From contig PBOU01000074.1 of NCBI GenBank assembly GCA_002724415.1, positions 1 to 32,750 on the forward strand: a stretch of 32,750 nucleotides of DNA, written 5' to 3'. This DNA is from Planctomycetaceae bacterium (lineage in GTDB: Bacteria > Planctomycetota > Planctomycetia > Planctomycetales > Planctomycetaceae). The stretch's first letter is position 1. Every line of letters starts with the position of its first letter. The notes below the pieces were generated by a model, which was not told where the DNA came from, made no database searches, and saw only the letters and a program-made list of their open reading frames with translations. A program made the translations under genes and the position numbers. Positions 9,212 to 16,835 of this stretch are shown here, in pieces.

Positions 9212-9972
9212 GTTTCCACCTTTTCGGAGATGCCTCCACGGAAGTTCTTGTACTGCACCCAGATCTCCTCACCCGTGTCCGGCTTGACCGCCAGGGAATC
9301 CATGTCACGGGGGGGAATGGGGTTGTCCTTGGTGCCATCAAGATTGAAGGCGCTCAAATGACAGGGGCAGTAGAAATCGTTTTTGGCACCACGGAATTCA
9401 ACCGCACAACCAAGGTGCGGACAGACTGTATTGAAAGCAATCACTTCCCCCGATTCGGACCGTCGCAACCACACGCTGCCGATGGGCACTTTCGGGAACT
9501 TGTTCCAGGCATCCACCAGGTCGTCCTCGATGGTCACCTGCTGAGGCGTTCCGTCGGCCGGCAACAATGACCGGGTCACCGGCAACTTGATGAAACCCTC
9601 GGCATCCTTCGTGGACCCACCACCTTCGCCGGACGCACCGGCCCCCTCACTGCCCCGAATCAATGGGTCCAGGAAAAACACCAGCCCGGACAGAACGGGA
9701 ACCAGGCCAACCACAGCTCCAATCGTGCCAGCCAGGACCTGTGTCAGGAATGATCGCCGTGCCGACTCATCAGCCGACTCGGGCTCCTGCGAACCCAACT
9801 CTTCCGGATTCTCGTCCGAAGTTTCTTCCTGCCCACCGTTTTCAGACGCGTCCGACTCCGAAACCACCTCATTCGCATCACCATCCGGTTCACCGGTGGA
9901 CGAAGTCTCGGACGGTGAATCAGATGCGTCGTTTTCCGGAGGCTTGTCGGCGTCTGGAACCTGGTCGATCAT
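9208..9972 (-). CDS. Rieske iron-sulfur protein of the bc-type complex, with long acidic N-terminus
   Basis: The 254-residue protein carries the Rieske motifs C184-P-H186-L-G-C189 and C202-P-C204-H205. C184, H186, C202 and H205 would bind the [2Fe-2S] cluster and C189/C204 would form the disulfide. A hydrophobic anchor (about 76-101) is preceded by RRSFL (72-76), a twin-arginine export motif; Rieske proteins usually use Tat. Unusually, about 70 residues rich in Asp, Glu and Ser precede that motif, a long cytoplasmic extension. The ATG at 9972 is supported by AGGAG 7 nt upstream, so the extension appears genuine. Translation is coupled to the cytochrome b-c-c gene. Upstream lie a 15-bp palindrome and a GGAA microsatellite. 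Confidence 0.93.
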   Translation of the reverse strand: MIDQVPDADKPPENDASDSPSETSSTGEPDGDANEVVSESDASENGGQEETSDENPEELGSQEPESADESARRSFLTQVLAGTIGAVVGLVPVLSGLVFFLDPLIRGSEGAGASGEGGGSTKDAEGFIKLPVTRSLLPADGTPQQVTIEDDLVDAWNKFPKVPIGSVWLRRSESGEVIAFNTVCPHLGCAVEFRGAKNDFYCPCHLSAFNLDGTKDNPIPPRDMDSLAVKPDTGEEIWVQYKNFRGGISEKVET

Positions 9973-10053
9973 CGATCATCTCCTGTCGGATGCACCACTA
10001 CGCGTCCTGCAAGTGGGGTCGTTGATTGGAATCTGCTGTGCCGGCCAGACGAC

Positions 10054-10068
10054 AACTCGTCACGAGTT
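10054..10068. promoter_or_regulatory. 15-bp perfect palindrome upstream of the Rieske gene, possible operator
   Basis: AACTCGT-C-ACGAGTT has two perfect 7-bp arms around one central base, 81 bp upstream of the Rieske ATG in an otherwise non-coding 237-bp stretch. One-base spacing suits a dimeric DNA-binding protein better than an RNA hairpin. No known regulator consensus is recognised. Confidence 0.3.
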
Positions 10069-10139
10069 CTCGCTGGACAAAGTAGTTACGGTTGAGTGGT
10101 TTGATCCGCAGAGGCAGCAAGCAGTCGGTCGCCGCCAGC

Positions 10140-10167
10140 GGAAGGAAGGAAGGAAGGAAGGAAGGAA
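10140..10167. repeat. Tetranucleotide microsatellite (GGAA)7
   Basis: Seven uninterrupted copies of GGAA (TTCC on the transcribed minus strand) lie between the stop of the DHH gene (10210) and the start of the Rieske gene (9972). Such tracts can change copy number by slippage. Since it is non-coding, any effect would be on promoter spacing or on mRNA between the two genes. Confidence 0.9.
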
Positions 10168-10209
10168 AACTCTTGAGGTGTCGAGACCTCCAATCACGGG
10201 TGGGGTCAG

Positions 10210-11208
10210 TCAGTTCCGGGTGGGCGACTGCAGTGCGTCAGTCAGGGCATCGATCAACTGGGACAGGCCTTGTTCAAATGGGCCATCAAGGACGGCACCC
10301 GATGCCTGACGATGACCTCCTCCGTCAAATTGTTCGGCGACCGCGGCGACATCAACATCACCACGACTGCGAAAACTCACTTTTACTCGCCCGTCTCGTT
10401 GTTCGTGAGCGATGAAGGCACACTCGACGCCGACAATCCGAAAACACCCGTTGACCACATCTTCGGTGTCAGCCGGAACGGCACCAGTACACGCAAAATC
10501 CTCGCTTCGGGCTGTCAGCCACGCCAACCGACCGTCGCAAGCCAACTCCATCCGCTCAAGCAACCGACCGTTCAGTCGAACTCGAGCCTGTGAGCAACGC
10601 TCATAAAGTTGCGGGTATAATAGGTGGGGCTGGGCACCGAGGTCAATCAATCGCCCGACGGCCTTCAGTGTCCCTCCGTTGGTTGAAGAGAAGCGAAACC
10701 AGCCGGTGTCGGTGGCGATGGCACAAAACAACGCGTTGGCCGCCACGGGCGAGATCTTCCAACCGGCCGACTCGGCAAGATCCACGATCAATCGCCCGGT
10801 CGCCTCGGCCGAGGTGTCCTTGAATTCCACCGCACCAAGATCATCGCTGCTCTGGTGGTGGTCAATCACCACTTTCAAGGCTTTGGTCGTTCGGAGAACT
10901 TCGCCCACGCCCTGAACCTGAACCCAGGCACTGGTATCCAAGACGACATGCACGTCGGTATCACAGGCCGATGCCACCTCGACATCCTCGCCGATCGCCT
11001 CGACCCGGCCATCCGGATCAAGGAACAACAACGCATCGGTAATAGGAGACGGGTTGACGATGCGAACCGTCTTCCCCTGGGATTCGAGCAATTCAGCCAG
11101 CCCGACTTCCGACCCGATTGCATCCGCATCGGGCCTCACGTGGCTCGTCAGCACAAATCGCTCGTGCTGATCAACAATGTCACAAAACGCCCGCCAGTCG
11201 ATCGCCAT
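10210..11208 (-). CDS. nrnA: DHH/DHHA1 phosphoesterase, NrnA-like
   Basis: The 332-residue protein has the metal-binding motifs of DHH phosphoesterases: H23-x3-D27-x-D29, D91, D116-H117-H118 and D167, followed by a DHHA1 domain with the GGGHRQASG motif at 296-304. Length and order match bacterial NrnA-type enzymes, which degrade nanoRNAs (oligoribonucleotides of 2-5 nt) and/or dephosphorylate pAp, using Mn2+ in the cytoplasm. Which activity dominates cannot be told from sequence. The ATG follows a GAGAGGG box. It lies 32 bp downstream of ribF; DHH phosphoesterase and ribF often neighbour each other with rbfA and truB in bacteria, though those two are absent here. Confidence 0.88.
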   Translation of the reverse strand: MAIDWRAFCDIVDQHERFVLTSHVRPDADAIGSEVGLAELLESQGKTVRIVNPSPITDALLFLDPDGRVEAIGEDVEVASACDTDVHVVLDTSAWVQVQGVGEVLRTTKALKVVIDHHQSSDDLGAVEFKDTSAEATGRLIVDLAESAGWKISPVAANALFCAIATDTGWFRFSSTNGGTLKAVGRLIDLGAQPHLLYPQLYERCSQARVRLNGRLLERMELACDGRLAWLTARSEDFACTGAVPADTEDVVNGCFRIVGVECAFIAHEQRDGRVKVSFRSRGDVDVAAVAEQFDGGGHRQASGAVLDGPFEQGLSQLIDALTDALQSPTRN

Positions 11209-11240
11209 CGATCCCTCTCGCCGCCGCCAACAACAGTCCG

Positions 11241-12215
11241 TCAGGATACCTCCTCGCGCGCCCCCCCGCCAGTTCCGGAGGTGGCCGCGGGGTGTGTCTC
11301 AAGATAACGCCACACCGCTTCGATGTCTGAAGACAACTGCTCTTGCAACTGTTCAACGGACTCAAATGTCCGCGTGCCGCGAACCCGGTCCAGAAACTCA
11401 ACAACCAACTCCCGACCGTACAGGTCCCCGTCAAAAGCGAGCAGATGCACTTCCACTTTTCGTTCAGTCTCGCCAAATGTCGGATTGGACCCCACGTGTA
11501 TTGCCGCTGGCTGAGGCCGGCCATCTACCACGACACTCCCCACGTAGACTCCGTCTGCGGGAATCAGTGTGGAAATCGACGCCAGGTTGGCCGTTGGCAC
11601 TCCCAGTTCACGCCCCCGCCCTTCACCGGCCACCACGAGCCCCCGCACCGAATAGGGTCGGCCCAGCAAGCTTGCCGCCGACGCGACATCTCCTCCATCA
11701 CTCAAGCTGGAACGGATCCGACTCGACGACACCAGGTCTCCGTCCCACCTGGCTGGCTCCACAACGTCCAATTCAATCCCCGCGTCCTGGCACAGCGAAG
11801 CCAGCACATCGACATTTCCTTTTCGATCTTTCCCGAAAAAGAAGCCCGGTCCCTCAACCATTCCCTTTGCGGCCAGTTCACCCACAACGACCTGATCAAA
11901 AAACTCGGCCGCCTCCAGAGCCAACATCTCAATTGTGGTCGAAAATGCCATCAGCACGTCAACGCCCAACTCTCCCAGCCAGTTCGCCCGATCCTCAATT
12001 GAACTCAGCAATGGCGGAGCGGAATCCGGACGCAACAACTGAATCGGATGCGGGTCGAATGTCATCACCACCGATGGCACCCTGGCGGCGACCGCCGCAT
12101 CGACCAACTTCTGCGCGAGCAGCTTGTGTCCGTTGTGAACCCCGTCGAAATTCCCAATCGAAACGAAGCCACCACGGCCCACGGCGCCGGCATCATTGCC
12201 TCGAACCAATTGCAT
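11241..12215 (-). CDS. ribF: Bifunctional riboflavin kinase/FAD synthetase
   Basis: At 324 residues this has the normal RibF length (about 310). The N-terminal FAD synthetase module shows the nucleotidyltransferase motif GNFDGVHNGHK (21-31), DPHP at 54-57, FFFGKDRKGN (125-134) and SSSRIR (163-168). The C-terminal riboflavin kinase module begins near residue 185 with the GRGRELGVPTAN motif (199-210). It converts riboflavin to FMN and then FAD using ATP. The third residue of FFFG (usually an Arg or Asn region) and the rest of the active-site surroundings look intact. It is 60 bp downstream of the enolase-superfamily gene and just upstream of the DHH gene, probably co-transcribed with the latter. 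Confidence 0.95.
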   Translation of the reverse strand: MQLVRGNDAGAVGRGGFVSIGNFDGVHNGHKLLAQKLVDAAVAARVPSVVMTFDPHPIQLLRPDSAPPLLSSIEDRANWLGELGVDVLMAFSTTIEMLALEAAEFFDQVVVGELAAKGMVEGPGFFFGKDRKGNVDVLASLCQDAGIELDVVEPARWDGDLVSSSRIRSSLSDGGDVASAASLLGRPYSVRGLVVAGEGRGRELGVPTANLASISTLIPADGVYVGSVVVDGRPQPAAIHVGSNPTFGETERKVEVHLLAFDGDLYGRELVVEFLDRVRGTRTFESVEQLQEQLSSDIEAVWRYLETHPAATSGTGGGAREEVS

Positions 12216-12275
12216 CGCCTGGTCCCAATCTAGAAGCTCATCCTGTCACCGCCGCCTTTTGTCACGCCGAGCAAC

Positions 12276-13409
12276 TTAACGAAACACCCGCTCCGAGGCG
12301 GTGTAACGCGCCACCCGTTCGGGATCGAGACAACGTCCCAGGCCGGGTTCGGACGGAATTTCCAAGCACCCCTCCTCGTCCAGTTCGAAGGGACGATCCA
12401 GGAGATCCTCGATGTACGCGCAGGGGGTCAGGTATTCCACAAACAAAGCCACGGGGATTGCTGCAGCCAACTGGAGATCGGCGGCCAATCCCACGGCGGT
12501 GTTCCAACCATGGGAGACCATCTGCACGTTGTGGTCATAGGCCCAGCCAGCAATCCGTCGCGATTCAGTCAAGCCACCGTTCTTGGTCGTATCCGGCTGG
12601 ATAATGTCCACGGCGCGGCGACTGATCCATGGCAAGAACGCCTGGCGACGCGTCAGGACCTCTCCCCCCGCAATCGGCAGCGGAGAACTCCTGGTCAATT
12701 CCGCATACCCGTCGATGTCGTCGGGGGGCAACGGTTCTTCAAACCACTCAACCCCGTATTCAGCAAGCATCCGCGCGGTCCGTTTCGCCCAGTTCACGCC
12801 ATGAGGCCAGAATTGCTCACTGCCCCCTGCATCAACCATTAACGAAACATCTTCCCCAACCGTTTCACGCGCCGTGCGAACCAGCAATTCGTCGGTCCGG
12901 TGATCCCGCCGTCCAAACGGACGCCAGCCCAACTTGATCGCTCGAAAACCACGGGCCACTGTCGCCTCGAGTGCTTCTCGCAACGGCTCGGGCTCATCGA
13001 ACAACATCGATCCATACGGCCTGATCCGGTCACGATAAACACCCCCCAACAGCCGGGAAACAGGTTGGCCGCAGGCCTGGCCCATGAGATCCCAAAGAGC
13101 AATATCGATCCCACTAATGGCGTGTTCGACAGAGCCTCCTCGCCCTTGCCAGAAAGTCGATTCTCTCAACGTATCGCTGACTCTCTCGGGCTCAACGGCC
13201 GATTCCCCTTTCAACAGGGGCCACAACAATTCGACGGCCCCCTCGACCAACTTCCCCGATGTGAAACAACTGCCCATACCGACGAGGCCATCTTCGGATT
13301 TCAGCCGCACCAGCGTGTGCAGGTTCTCCTCGGCCTCCAGGTCCTGTGGCCAGCCACCGTCGACCGTGGCGCCGGTCAACGCGGTCAATTCCAATTCAAC
13401 AATGCGCAT
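12276..13409 (-). CDS. Enolase-superfamily protein, mandelate racemase/muconate lactonizing type
   Basis: The 377-residue protein has the capping domain (1-120) and barrel domain of the mandelate racemase group. Metal ligands appear as D193 (VDAGG), E224 (FEEP) and E250 (GGE); a D273/H300 pair (SHGWN) would be the general acid/base dyad, and K159 is the first Lys of the KxK motif. The second Lys is replaced by Gly (KLG), which is common in acid-sugar dehydratases of this superfamily. It probably dehydrates or epimerises a sugar acid or similar carboxylate; the substrate is not predictable. A KDPG aldolase about 4 kb away would suit sugar-acid catabolism, but the two are not in one operon. The start codon lies within a 14-bp palindrome (13399-13412), probably by chance. 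Confidence 0.9.
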   Translation of the reverse strand: MRIVELELTALTGATVDGGWPQDLEAEENLHTLVRLKSEDGLVGMGSCFTSGKLVEGAVELLWPLLKGESAVEPERVSDTLRESTFWQGRGGSVEHAISGIDIALWDLMGQACGQPVSRLLGGVYRDRIRPYGSMLFDEPEPLREALEATVARGFRAIKLGWRPFGRRDHRTDELLVRTARETVGEDVSLMVDAGGSEQFWPHGVNWAKRTARMLAEYGVEWFEEPLPPDDIDGYAELTRSSPLPIAGGEVLTRRQAFLPWISRRAVDIIQPDTTKNGGLTESRRIAGWAYDHNVQMVSHGWNTAVGLAADLQLAAAIPVALFVEYLTPCAYIEDLLDRPFELDEEGCLEIPSEPGLGRCLDPERVARYTASERVFR

Positions 13410-13467
13410 TGTATCAGCCTAGGCCAGACCCCTTTGAAACGGAAGCGTGTTCAGACCGAGCACATTC

Positions 13468-14655
13468 TCACCCCAGGCAGGCCACGCTGGCGGTAAACCC
13501 GTGCACGAAATTCTGCCCTCCAACCGGACCGATTTCTCCCTGGGCAAAGAAACCGGCCAGAGGAATGTCGCCGAACTCACGGTGAATTGTCGACGCATCG
13601 TGATTGGGGGCACCAAACAGCCGGGTGCCTCGACCATTACAACTGAACAACAAGGTCCCACGTGGTGCGTCGGCCGCCTCCCGGTGTGAAGCCAGCAATT
13701 CCACCAGGTCCTCACTGGCCGTCACCGCATCACGCACGTGAAACCGCACGGTCTGGCCGATCCTCACGTGGTGGCCAATGACCACGGCTCCCTTCTCACG
13801 ATCAACGCCAATCACGTTGGAAACCAGAAAGTCACCTCGATCGAATGTGTCGCGATACTCGTTCATTGCCAAACCGAGGTGCAGCCCCTGTCCAATCAAC
13901 TGGCGGTCCGAGTCATTGAGCGACTCGATCATCTCCTGGAGCACGTCCATGGCCACCCGTCCGCCCAGCGACTGCACCACATTGGCCTCTGCAGCGGTCA
14001 CCACAAACGGCGGCCCTATGGGCCGACATCCCTGTGACACAACCGAACGGACTCTCCCTGGCCCCCTCACCACGACGCCCACCGCACCATCACGGTAGGC
14101 CTCCTGGCCCAGGAACAGGTGATTGTCTCCGGGCCGACGTCCGCCACTGGCCATGCCCCCCAGGACGGGGATGTTGCGACCGGCGGTTGCGGCTTGCTGG
14201 TCAGAAATCCGATCGAAAACAGCCTGGGGACTCGAGGAAAATGGATCTGCCAGCAGAAACACCGAGTCCACGTCGTCGGGTTCGACCAGATCTTCCGGAC
14301 ACCCACTCGTCAGCAGTCCGTCCGCGGTTGGTTCGAAGGTCACCCGGAACGGCTCCACTCGTGAATCGGGCATCACTGCGGCAAGAACACTCAGAGCTGG
14401 CCCCGATTCAATCTCTCGCCCTCCCCCGGCGATCATTTCACCACTGCAACCCAACAAGACCCCATCGCCGACCAACCCGGAAAACGCATCCGGCAATTCC
14501 GCCAACGACTCACGGTGGTCACCACTGGCGAACGCAAAGACCACCGATGCCGATGCACCGGCCAACTCGATTTCGACCAACCCGACGCACTCCGACACGG
14601 CATCCTGCAAACGAGGCTCGGTGCTCAACCCCGCGCCACACACCCACACCGTCAC
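13468..14655 (-). CDS. FIST-domain protein (FIST N and C domains)
   Basis: The 395-residue soluble protein matches FIST (F-box and intracellular signal transduction) sensory domains. The N-terminal half has LLGCSGEMI at about 67-75 followed by a beta-rich segment; the C-terminal half carries the LFSCNGRG segment, a GFFAQGEIGPVGG motif near 368-379 and a final HGFTAS segment. FIST domains are thought to bind small ligands, perhaps amino acids. Here the domain stands alone, with no kinase, cyclase or chemoreceptor part. The start is GTG 14655 with GGAGG 4 nt upstream; the GTG two codons later gives 10-nt spacing and is equally possible. The neighbouring membrane protein upstream on the same strand is 73 bp away. 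Confidence 0.88.
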   Translation of the reverse strand: MTVWVCGAGLSTEPRLQDAVSECVGLVEIELAGASASVVFAFASGDHRESLAELPDAFSGLVGDGVLLGCSGEMIAGGGREIESGPALSVLAAVMPDSRVEPFRVTFEPTADGLLTSGCPEDLVEPDDVDSVFLLADPFSSSPQAVFDRISDQQAATAGRNIPVLGGMASGGRRPGDNHLFLGQEAYRDGAVGVVVRGPGRVRSVVSQGCRPIGPPFVVTAAEANVVQSLGGRVAMDVLQEMIESLNDSDRQLIGQGLHLGLAMNEYRDTFDRGDFLVSNVIGVDREKGAVVIGHHVRIGQTVRFHVRDAVTASEDLVELLASHREAADAPRGTLLFSCNGRGTRLFGAPNHDASTIHREFGDIPLAGFFAQGEIGPVGGQNFVHGFTASVACLG

Positions 14656-14728
14656 CCCGCCTCCCCTTCTTTTTTACCGCGACCGCCTCATCCTAACGGC
14701 CGGCTCGCACGTGTCGACCCGTGCGGGA

Positions 14729-16168
14729 TCAGTTCCGCAACCGCGTTGCCCCACGCCCCAGGCCGGTACCAACCGGCACGTGCGATCCAATGGGCTCATA
14801 CCAGCCCGCTCCCGGATCCCCGGATCCCCGGACCGCAACCGAGGCCAGCCTCGGGCGGAACACAACCAGCAACAGAAGTGGCAGGTACCACAGCACATAC
14901 ACACCGCCCTGATGGGAATACCAGAACTGTGTGGCAACAACCAGGGCCGCCGTATGCGAGATCAGATGCTCGAGAGTCTTCCGGCGAGGCCAGATGGTCA
15001 AGCCCCCTAACAACACGACGAACACAACGATCACGGGAATACGATATGCCAGGTTTGTCTCGTTCCAGACTCCACCGTTGCTGTCATTTCCTTCGGCAAT
15101 TGTCTCACCCGCAAACTCATTGACTACCGTCTGCACTGCACGCTGCAACCGGCCAGAAAACTCCGGAACGTCCGGAGAAGTCAAAGCCAGCACACCAACC
15201 TGCAACGCGCCACCCACAACAACCAGTGCCAGGACAAACAGCATGCCCCGTTTTCGTTCGTAGAACACAAACCATAGTGGCAAAAGAGCCAAAAACACCG
15301 GCAAGAGCACCAGTGAACCACAAGCAGCCCCCATCAAAGATCCAGCCACCAGGGGACGTCGCACGCAGACAAACGCCCAGATGCAGAAGGCCGCTGGCAA
15401 AACGTGCTCCACCTCCCCCACCGCATACGACGTACACGGAACCAGCAGATACAAGGTCGCCATAGCCACGCCCTGGCGTCGGTCACCGAAATGCATTCGC
15501 CCCACCAGGTACAAACCAACGACAACCGCCAGGTGAGCGATCATCGGGATGATCCTGGCGGCCAACTCTCGTATCCTGGAACGATCCTTCCAGGCCCCCC
15601 TTGGGGGAGCCACCACCTCGACCACTGCCGTGGCCGCAGCCCCCGCCGCCGTCGACGTCGCACCACCGGCAGTTTGAGGCAAATCCTGCCGCCGAAGCAT
15701 TTTTTCACCCTGCGTGACAGCCGTCTGAGCGGCTGAAGAGGGGGGCTCGACCACCACCTTGGCCATCAGGAAGGCAAAAGCCGAAACGGCCAAAAACACC
15801 AACCCCTGGGCTGCCAAGTTGGGCTCAATCAAGGGCCGCCGTTTGAACAACGGATCACACAACAACCGAACCAGGACCAACCCAGCTCCACCAAATAGCC
15901 AGGTCGTTCCCAGTGTCTGCAAAAAGTGGTACCGGTCCGGTTGTTCCACCAGCACGACCCCCAATTGTTCGGGATCGACCAGCAACAACCCTGGTGCCAA
16001 GCTCAGAAGCAGTAGCACGTCGACATTTCGCAACGACCAAATGCGACCGAAACGAAAGAAAACGGCGGTAATCAACAACGACGACAGGTAGAACCACGTC
16101 GCCTCGTTGACCTCGTAACCGGTGAGCAAATCGCGCATAAACCGGACACCTGACCCAATGACCGTCAA
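14729..16168 (-). CDS. Polytopic membrane protein of unknown function
   Basis: The product is 479 residues from ATG 16168, or 469 from the ATG at 16138, which starts MRDLLTGYE. It has roughly ten hydrophobic helices, interrupted by an Ala/Thr-rich soluble loop (about 155-195), and ends in a Gly/Arg-rich tail. The alternation of long helices and short polar loops resembles DUF2029/GT87-type or GT39-type membrane glycosyltransferases, but I see no clear DD/DE catalytic motif in the first loop, so no function is assigned. It lies upstream of the FIST gene and may be co-transcribed. The tail contains a twice-repeated GGATCCCC at the DNA level, which may be slippage-prone. Confidence 0.75.
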   Translation of the reverse strand: MTVIGSGVRFMRDLLTGYEVNEATWFYLSSLLITAVFFRFGRIWSLRNVDVLLLLSLAPGLLLVDPEQLGVVLVEQPDRYHFLQTLGTTWLFGGAGLVLVRLLCDPLFKRRPLIEPNLAAQGLVFLAVSAFAFLMAKVVVEPPSSAAQTAVTQGEKMLRRQDLPQTAGGATSTAAGAAATAVVEVVAPPRGAWKDRSRIRELAARIIPMIAHLAVVVGLYLVGRMHFGDRRQGVAMATLYLLVPCTSYAVGEVEHVLPAAFCIWAFVCVRRPLVAGSLMGAACGSLVLLPVFLALLPLWFVFYERKRGMLFVLALVVVGGALQVGVLALTSPDVPEFSGRLQRAVQTVVNEFAGETIAEGNDSNGGVWNETNLAYRIPVIVVFVVLLGGLTIWPRRKTLEHLISHTAALVVATQFWYSHQGGVYVLWYLPLLLLVVFRPRLASVAVRGSGDPGAGWYEPIGSHVPVGTGLGRGATRLRN

Positions 16169-16319
16169 CGGTCCTTTTCAACTGGCCCGCGTTCGCAGTT
16201 CCCAGCCCCGAACGCCCGTTGGACCAAGACACAGCATACGGTTAGAAACTCGAAAGGCAATCCCTTGCTCAACCTCAAAAGCCCCACAAGCGAGAGACAC
16301 TGCCACCAACTTCAAACCG

Positions 16320-16347
16320 TTGACACCCCCCCCAAACGGGTTACAAT
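16320..16347 (+). promoter_or_regulatory. Near-consensus sigma-70 promoter
   Basis: A perfect TTGACA box (16320-16325) is followed after 16 bp by TACAAT (16342-16347, 5 of 6 matches). This is the best promoter in the window. Transcription would start near 16354, running into the structured segment and then towards tatA at 16604. Confidence 0.65.
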
Positions 16348-16353
16348 ACCCCT

Positions 16354-16475
16354 GTTTCCGCTCGACTGACCTGCCCAAACCGGGCGGGTCCCACGAGTGG
16401 GCGTCCGAGGGCCTCCTGCCCCGAACTTGCGTGCTCGCCACGACACTCGGCACCGGTGGTACGGGCCACTTTTTT
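16354..16475 (+). ncRNA. Candidate structured small RNA or attenuator leader upstream of tatA
   Basis: From the predicted start near 16354 to a T-run at 16470-16475 the sequence is about 122 nt, GC-rich and dense in inverted repeats. GACCTGCCC (16368-16376) pairs with GGGCGGGTC (16382-16390) with one G-U. CCCA/TGGG closes a CGAG tetraloop (16390-16401). CCGA(G) at 16405-16409 pairs with (C)TCGG at 16446-16450, enclosing GGGC/GCCC (409-412 with 418-421) and CGTG/CACG (430-433 with 439-442) hairpins. A final hairpin precedes six T. I compared it by eye with SRP RNA, 6S RNA, tmRNA and tRNA and found none of their conserved motifs. It may be an independent sRNA or an attenuator for tatA. Ends are estimates. 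Confidence 0.4.
16455..16475 (+). terminator. Hairpin plus T-run, Rho-independent terminator
   Basis: GTGG (16456-16459) and CCAC (16466-16469) form a short stem with a 6-nt loop, extendable by a G-U pair, followed directly by TTTTTT (16470-16475). The stem is short, so termination may be partial and allow read-through into tatA. Confidence 0.45.
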
Positions 16476-16603
16476 CACAAGGCCGTTTGCCACCGCCGCG
16501 ACAGATATCGCACAAGGCCCTGTGACTCGACCAACGTCTTGTTTCCAACAGACTCCAGAACCATCAATCGCCTGCAACTCAACATTTCCCGAGGCAGTTG
16601 CCA

Positions 16604-16786
16604 ATGATCCCCGGGCCTCTTCAAATGCTGCTTGTGGTATTTATCATCATTTTGCTCTTCGGAGCAAAACGTCTGCCGGCGTTGATGCGGTCCGTAGGTC
16701 AAAGTGTGACCGAGTTCAAAAAGGGCGTTAGTGACACCACTGATGCAGACACCGGTGAAAGCGACACACCCGCCGACACCCCCTGA
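16604..16786 (+). CDS. tatA: TatA/E-type twin-arginine translocase subunit
   Basis: This 60-residue protein has the TatA layout: a single N-terminal membrane helix (about residues 5-20), a hinge FGAKRLPALMRSVG, an amphipathic helix ending in EFKKG, and a short acidic tail. It would form the translocation channel of the Tat system, which exports folded cofactor-containing proteins such as the Rieske protein in this window. ATG 16604 is preferred because GAGG (16591-16594) is 9 nt upstream; a TTG at 16598 is in frame but too close to that box. A second TatA-type gene follows 49 bp later. No tatC is present in the window. Confidence 0.9.
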   Translation: MIPGPLQMLLVVFIIILLFGAKRLPALMRSVGQSVTEFKKGVSDTTDADTGESDTPADTP

Positions 16787-16835
16787 ATCCATTTTCCAAC
16801 ACGCTTTCTGAAGCCTATTCAAAAAGGTCGTTGCA

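Larger units (their letters stand above)
16169..16603. other. 435-bp gap between membrane-protein gene and tatA
   Basis: No convincing gene is seen. Open frames exist on both strands but are Arg/Pro/Ser-rich, lack family motifs and conflict with one another. The gap holds a near-consensus plus-strand promoter, a compact run of inverted repeats ending in a T-run (candidate RNA), and about 130 bp of plain leader before tatA. The first 150 bp (16169-16319) show nothing recognisable apart from being the likely promoter area of the minus-strand membrane-protein gene. Confidence 0.6.

Noticed and set aside
11177-12604. Long plus-strand open frame (475 codons) opposite the DHH and ribF genes
   Set aside because: Pro/Arg/Ser-rich product without motifs, lying antisense to the clear RibF and enolase-superfamily genes.
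13399-13412. 14-bp perfect palindrome over the start codon of the enolase-superfamily gene
   Set aside because: A palindrome of this length is expected about twice by chance in a window this size, and it is mostly inside the coding start.
16354-16475. Possible SRP, 6S, tmRNA or tRNA identity of the structured segment
   Set aside because: Conserved SRP loop (GGTCAGG and GGAAGCAGCC), tRNA T-arm and tmRNA tag features are not visible; left as unclassified.
16122-16607. 161-codon plus-strand frame before tatA
   Set aside because: Arg/Pro/Thr-rich with no family features; the segment is better explained by a promoter and inverted repeats.
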